The notes under the pieces: generated by a model
What the model saw: the letters and a program-made list of their open reading frames with translations, nothing else
What the model was told of the DNA's origin: nothing
Databases searched by the model: none
Source of the DNA: a bacterium D16-76
Lineage (GTDB): Bacteria; Bacillota; Clostridia; Oscillospirales; Acutalibacteraceae
Direction: 5' to 3'
Length of the DNA stretch: 64,000 nucleotides
Assembly (NCBI GenBank): GCA_009917445.1
Contig: QZEE01000006.1
Location: 62,001-126,000 of the forward strand
Program-made: the position numbers and the translations under genes
Shown: positions 60,317-64,000 of the stretch, piece by piece
How positions within the stretch are numbered: the first letter of the stretch is position 1
Layout: each line of letters begins with the position of its first letter

Positions 60317-62203
60317 ATGGGGAAAATCTTGGAGGGCATCCGTTCGCCCCGGGACATAAAGGGTTTGGACAAAGAGCAGCTTTGCGCCCTCTGCGAAGAG
60401 ATGCGGGAGGTTATTATTGAGACCGTTTCCCGCAACGGCGGGCATTTGGCGTCAAACCTAGGGGTGGTAGAGCTTACCGTGGCCCTGGGCCTTGCTTTTG
60501 ACCCGCCGGAGGATACCATTGTGTGGGATGTGGGCCACCAGAGCTACCCCTACAAGCTGCTTACCGGGCGTTATGGGCAGTTTTCCACCATCCGGCGGGA
60601 GGGGGGCTTGGCGGGGTACCCCTGCCGGGAGGAAAGCCCCTTTGACACCTTTAGCAGCGGCCACAGCAGCACGTCCATCTCAGCGGCGCTGGGGGTTTCG
60701 GAGGCCAACGCCATACAAGGGAAAGAGGGCTATGTGGTGGCGGTTATAGGGGACGGCGCGTTGACGGGGGGGCTCGCTTATGAGGGCCTGAACAACGCGG
60801 GGCGGCTGCACCGCAACTTTATTGTTATCCTCAACGACAACACCATGTCGATTTCAAAAAACGTGGGCTCTATGGCCCGGTACCTTACCTATATCCGCAC
60901 AAAGCCAGGCTATATTAAAATCAAGCACAATTTGGAGAGCTCTTTTCAGCGCCTGCCCCTGCTGGGCAAGCCTTTGGGGGCACTTTTGCGGCATATGAAG
61001 GCGCGTATTAAGAAATTTTTCTATAACCCTACGATTTTTGACGATTTGGGGTTTGCCTATTATGGACCCTTTGACGGACACAATATCAAGGAACTGACCG
61101 AGACCCTGGAAAGCGCCAAGCTGCTGCACAAGCCGGTGCTGCTGCATGTGCGCACCTATAAGGGCAAGGGCTATCAATATGCCGAACAGGACCCCGGCAT
61201 CTACCACGGACTTTCGGGTTTTGATGTGAACACCGGGGATACGGGGGACAAGTCTCAAAGCTTTTCGGATGCCTTTGGGGAGGCGCTGTGCCAGCTGGCG
61301 GAAGAGGATCCCCGGATTTGTGCCATTACGGCGGCTATGCAGTCTGGCACAGGGTTGACGGGGTTCCGGGAGAAATTCCGCGGCCGGTTTTATGACGTGG
61401 GGATTTCGGAGGGCCATGCCGTTACCTTTGCGGGGGGGCTGGCCGCTGGGGGCATGCTGCCGGTTTTTGCGGTGTATTCCAGCTTTTTGCAGCGGGGGTA
61501 TGACCAGCTGATCCACGATATCTCCCTGCAGGGGGTAAAGGCCCTGTTGGCCATCGACCGGGCCGGGGTGGTGGGGGAGGACGGCAAGACCCACCAGGGG
61601 GTCTTTGACGCGGCTTATTTGCAGACTGTGCCGAACGTGACGTTATATTCCCCGGCGTTTTTTTCGGAGATGCAGGCCCAGCTGGCTTTTTTGGTGAAGA
61701 AGGGGCAGGGGCTGTGCGCCATCCGTTACCCACGGGGGCGGGAGTTGTACCGGCCGGGGTTTTTTGAAGATACGGTGGCACCCTTTAGCTTGTATGGGCA
61801 GGGGGAGGTTTGTATCGTCACCTATGGGCGGTTATTTTCCTTTGCGGCGGAAAGCCTGGCCCAGCTGGAGCGGGCGGGGCTTTCGGTGCGGCTGCTGAAG
61901 CTTAACCGTATTATCCCGCTTGACCCGGAGGCGGTTAGGGCGGCTGCCGGCTGCGGGAAGGTGTTTTTCTTTGAGGAAGGCGTAGGGCGCGGGGGGATCG
62001 GCCAGCACTTTGGGTTCCTCCTGCAAGGGATGGGGTTTCAGGGCCGTTATTTCCTGCGGGCTATGGAGGACCCGTTTATCCCGCACGCCCCTATGTTCCG
62101 GGCGTTGGAGTCTTTGGGGTTAAACGCCCAGGGTATGGCCGCTATGGTGCTGGGGTACTGTGAAGAAGAGAAAGGAGCCGGTTCCCTTGAAAAAGAGACT
62201 TGA
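60317..62203 (+). CDS. dxs: 1-deoxy-D-xylulose-5-phosphate synthase
   Basis: Dxs condenses pyruvate and glyceraldehyde 3-phosphate, the first step of the MEP isoprenoid route, using thiamine diphosphate. The 628-residue protein has WDVGHQSYPYKLLTGR near residue 75, the TPP-binding motif GDGALTGG…NDNTMSIS, the DRAGVVGEDGKTHQG segment near 415 and the C-terminal transketolase domain. The pathway supplies the undecaprenyl carrier used by MraY, MurG and UppP. tlyA begins 17 bases before its stop. Confidence 0.97.
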   Translation: MGKILEGIRSPRDIKGLDKEQLCALCEEMREVIIETVSRNGGHLASNLGVVELTVALGLAFDPPEDTIVWDVGHQSYPYKLLTGRYGQFSTIRREGGLAGYPCREESPFDTFSSGHSSTSISAALGVSEANAIQGKEGYVVAVIGDGALTGGLAYEGLNNAGRLHRNFIVILNDNTMSISKNVGSMARYLTYIRTKPGYIKIKHNLESSFQRLPLLGKPLGALLRHMKARIKKFFYNPTIFDDLGFAYYGPFDGHNIKELTETLESAKLLHKPVLLHVRTYKGKGYQYAEQDPGIYHGLSGFDVNTGDTGDKSQSFSDAFGEALCQLAEEDPRICAITAAMQSGTGLTGFREKFRGRFYDVGISEGHAVTFAGGLAAGGMLPVFAVYSSFLQRGYDQLIHDISLQGVKALLAIDRAGVVGEDGKTHQGVFDAAYLQTVPNVTLYSPAFFSEMQAQLAFLVKKGQGLCAIRYPRGRELYRPGFFEDTVAPFSLYGQGEVCIVTYGRLFSFAAESLAQLERAGLSVRLLKLNRIIPLDPEAVRAAAGCGKVFFFEEGVGRGGIGQHFGFLLQGMGFQGRYFLRAMEDPFIPHAPMFRALESLGLNAQGMAAMVLGYCEEEKGAGSLEKET

Positions 62204-62993
62204 CCTGCTGGTTTATGAGCAAGGGGCGGCGGAAAGCCGGGAAAAGGCCAAAGCCCTCATTATGGCCGGGCTGGTGTATGTAGACAACCAGAAAGCCGAC
62301 AAGCCCGGCGACATGTACCCCGAAGAGGCCCCCATTGAGGTGCGGGGCAAGGGCCTGGCTTATGTGAGCCGGGGCGGGCTGAAGCTGGAAAAGGCTATGT
62401 CTGCCTTTGGGCTGGGGCTTGAGGGGGCGTTGTGCATGGACGTGGGGGCGTCTACCGGCGGCTTTACGGACTGCATGCTGCAAAACGGCGCCAGGAAGGT
62501 TTATGCGGTGGACGTGGGTTATGGGCAATTGGCCTGGGGCCTGCGCAACGACCCCCGGGTGGTGAATTTGGAGCGCACCAACGCCCGCTATTTGACCCGG
62601 GAACAGGTGCCCGAGCCCATTGACTTTATGTCGGTGGATGTTTCGTTTATCTCCCTTTCTTTGATTTTGCCGGCTGCACGGCCGCTGCTGGCGGAAGAGG
62701 GGCAGGCGGTATGCCTGATTAAGCCGCAGTTTGAGGCGGGGCGGGGGAAGGTCGGCAAAAAAGGGGTGGTGCGGGATAAGGCCGTCCACCAGGAAGTGAT
62801 TGAGAAGGTAATGGGGTTCTCCCTGGAAAACGGCTTTTCGGTGAAGGGGCTGACCTTTTCGCCGGTAAAGGGGCCGGAGGGGAACATCGAATACCTGATC
62901 TATCTGCAAAAGGCGGAGCGCCCCCAGCTGTTGGAGGGGGTGGCGGGCCCAAGGGAGACGGTGGAGGCCTCCCACCAGGAGCTGGACCGATGA
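62187..62993 (+). CDS. tlyA: TlyA-family rRNA 2'-O-methyltransferase
   Basis: A 268-residue protein with an N-terminal S4 domain (KKRLDLLVYEQGAAESREKAKALI…GLVYVDNQ) and an FtsJ-like methyltransferase domain: SAM motif DVGASTGGFTDCML near residue 82 and the K-D-K-type residues in VSFISLSLILPA and KPQFEAGRG. TlyA modifies C1409 (16S) and/or C1920 (23S) and affects capreomycin sensitivity in mycobacteria. The TTG at 62187 is chosen because AAAGGAG lies nine bases before it; the frame reaches back to 62160. It overlaps dxs by 17 bases. Confidence 0.92.
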   Translation: MKKRLDLLVYEQGAAESREKAKALIMAGLVYVDNQKADKPGDMYPEEAPIEVRGKGLAYVSRGGLKLEKAMSAFGLGLEGALCMDVGASTGGFTDCMLQNGARKVYAVDVGYGQLAWGLRNDPRVVNLERTNARYLTREQVPEPIDFMSVDVSFISLSLILPAARPLLAEEGQAVCLIKPQFEAGRGKVGKKGVVRDKAVHQEVIEKVMGFSLENGFSVKGLTFSPVKGPEGNIEYLIYLQKAERPQLLEGVAGPRETVEASHQELDR

Positions 62994-63009
62994 AAAGGGG
63001 GGCTTTGCC

Positions 63010-63840
63010 ATGAAAATCGCTTTGATACCCAACGGCGCCCGGGAAGAGGCCGCCCACTGTACCCAACTGGCTTTGGAGGCCCTGCGGGGCTGCGGGTGCG
63101 AGATTTTGTTGAGGCCTTATTCTTACAGCCAGGGCTGTGTGGGGGACATGGCGGCTGACCCGGAACTGGCCCAGTGCGGCCTGTTTTTGGCGGTGGGCGG
63201 GGATGGCACCATCATCCACGTGGCCAAGGTGGCGGCTGAGCTGGACAAGCCGGTTTTGGGCGTCAACGCGGGCAAGCTGGGGTTTACGGCGGTGGTGGAG
63301 CCGGGGGAGCTTTCTTTACTGCCCCGGCTGGTAAGCGGGGATTACAAAGAGGAACCGCGCCTGATGCTGATGGTGGAAAGGCGCGGGGAAAAGGGCCGGG
63401 CGGTGTACCACGCTTTGAACGACGCGGTGGTGTCGGCGGAGCTTGCGAAGATTATTGACTACCGCTTGGCGCTGGGGGGCGGGGAAAGCTACCGGTACCG
63501 GGCGGATGGTTTTATTGTCTGCACACCTACGGGGTCTACGGCTTACTCCCTTTCGGCTGGGGGGCCGGTGGTGGACCCGGCTTTGGACAGTTTGGTTTAT
63601 ACCCCGATCTGCCCCCATTCGCTTTTTAACCGCAGCGTGCTTTTTGGCGCGGGCACCCGGCTGGAGGTGGACATACCCGAAAACCGCAGCCGGCTGTACC
63701 TGACCATAGACGGCGAAGCGCCGGTGGAGCTGCTGCCGGGGGACAAGCTGGTGTTTTCCCGGTCGCCCCGGCGGGCGCGGTTCATCAAATTGACAAAACG
63801 GAATTTTTACGATATATTAAATCAGAAGCTGGTCAACTAA
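63010..63840 (+). CDS. nadK: NAD kinase
   Basis: NadK phosphorylates NAD to NADP, which FolD and anabolic enzymes need. The 276-residue protein has the GGDGT motif at residues 63-67, NAGKLGFT at about 85, and the GYRYRADGF / [15 protein letters not shown] diacylglycerol-kinase-like signature. Its ATG follows AAAGGGGGG, 16 bases after tlyA. tlyA-nadK-argR is the standard clostridial order (recN would be next, outside the window). Confidence 0.96.
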   Translation: MKIALIPNGAREEAAHCTQLALEALRGCGCEILLRPYSYSQGCVGDMAADPELAQCGLFLAVGGDGTIIHVAKVAAELDKPVLGVNAGKLGFTAVVEPGELSLLPRLVSGDYKEEPRLMLMVERRGEKGRAVYHALNDAVVSAELAKIIDYRLALGGGESYRYRADGFIVCTPTGSTAYSLSAGGPVVDPALDSLVYTPICPHSLFNRSVLFGAGTRLEVDIPENRSRLYLTIDGEAPVELLPGDKLVFSRSPRRARFIKLTKRNFYDILNQKLVN

Positions 63841-63880
63841 TGCACAAACAGGCAGGCGGCCCCCGCCGGAAAGGATCAAC

Positions 63881-64000
63881 ATGAAAACCCGACGCCATAG
63901 CAAAATTCTAGAGCTGATCAAAGAGCACGACATCGAGACCCAGGACGAGCTGTTGCGCTATTTGCGGGACAGCGGCTTTGACGTGACCCAGGCTACGGTC
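63881..64000 (+). CDS. argR: Arginine repressor ArgR, N-terminal part (partial)
   Basis: The first 40 codons of ArgR, cut by the end of the window. [19 protein letters not shown] followed by [21 protein letters not shown] is the winged helix-turn-helix DNA-binding domain of ArgR/AhrC, which represses arginine biosynthesis genes with arginine bound. A GAAAGGAT ribosome site precedes the ATG. The arginine-binding hexamerisation domain is out of view. Confidence 0.93.
   Translation, partial: MKTRRHSKILELIKEHDIETQDELLRYLRDSGFDVTQATV

Noticed and set aside
58733-60445. 570-codon open frame on the minus strand
   Set aside because: Antisense to lgt and folD; composition is His/Pro/Arg-rich shadow coding with no recognisable motif.
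1-64000. CRISPR arrays, tRNA or rRNA genes, prophage or transposase genes
   Set aside because: No regularly spaced direct repeats, no cloverleaf or rRNA signature and no transposase or phage protein motifs were seen on either strand.

Overview
The window looks like a chromosomal core region of a GC-rich, low-skew-gene-order gut-type clostridium (Oscillospiraceae/Ruminococcaceae-like). This is inferred from Bacillota-specific features: an ileS T-box leader, MraZ control of the division cluster, SpoVD-like PBP with PASTA domains, PdaA, TepA next to SpoIIIE/FtsK, CdaA-CdaR, PucR-family regulator before ftsEX, TTG/GTG starts with strong AGGAGG-type ribosome sites, and many 17-bp-spaced sigma-A-type promoters. 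No rRNA, tRNA, CRISPR array, transposase or phage gene was found. The window is almost fully coding.

Layout. 1-4.4 kb: end of HPr, a GNAT acetyltransferase, uvrC, rsmD, coaD and a coiled-coil protein. 4.5-15.9 kb: an abbreviated dcw (division and cell wall) cluster, mraZ-rsmH-ftsL-spoVD/ftsI-mraY-ftsW-murG-(DUF3795 remnant)-murA-ftsQ, controlled at its head by a promoter with an unusually long array of MraZ boxes; murC/D/E/F, ftsA and ftsZ are absent. 16.0-19.5 kb: ileS under an isoleucine T-box. 19.6-24.3 kb: a lipoprotein, then minus-strand sugar genes (Gfo/Idh/MocA oxidoreductase, NahK-type N-acetylhexosamine kinase) and a membrane protein that looks like a degenerate GHKL histidine kinase. 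24.6-26.0 kb: DUF3343 protein with a cysteine desulfurase. 26.1-28.5 kb: cdaA-cdaR (c-di-AMP synthesis). 28.5-32.0 kb: minus-strand GNAT and a two-component system. 32.1-36.9 kb: repeat-rich gap, pdaA, MATE exporter, phosphopantetheinyl transferase, DUF4830 protein, RsuA-type pseudouridine synthase. 37-41.5 kb: PucR-type regulator, ftsE-ftsX and a catalytically intact M23 murein hydrolase. 41.8-47.6 kb: tepA, uppP, ftsK/spoIIIE, a ComEC-like metallo-hydrolase and DUF3006 protein; then convergent rodA. 49-55.6 kb: fhs, tsaE, a fused tsaB-rpiB reading frame, upp, yfmF, yfmH. 55.9-64 kb: GH3 glycosidase, lgt, folD, dxs, tlyA, nadK and the start of argR.

How the genes fit together. Much of the region serves envelope growth and division: lipid-linked peptidoglycan precursors (murA, mraY, murG, uppP), septal and lateral synthases (spoVD, ftsW, rodA), divisome scaffolding (ftsL, ftsQ), hydrolase activation (ftsEX plus M23), chromosome pumping (ftsK), lipoprotein maturation (lgt) and c-di-AMP turgor signalling (cdaA/cdaR). 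The most notable observations are the in-frame tsaB-rpiB fusion with an embedded ribosome site, a C8-tract frameshift in a DUF3795 gene, the six-box MraZ operator, a histidine-kinase-like protein lacking its catalytic boxes, long charged tails on FtsE and Lgt, three families of short inverted-repeat (MITE-like) elements plus a GC-rich intergenic repeat, and an origin-type GC-skew reversal around 52-55.5 kb.
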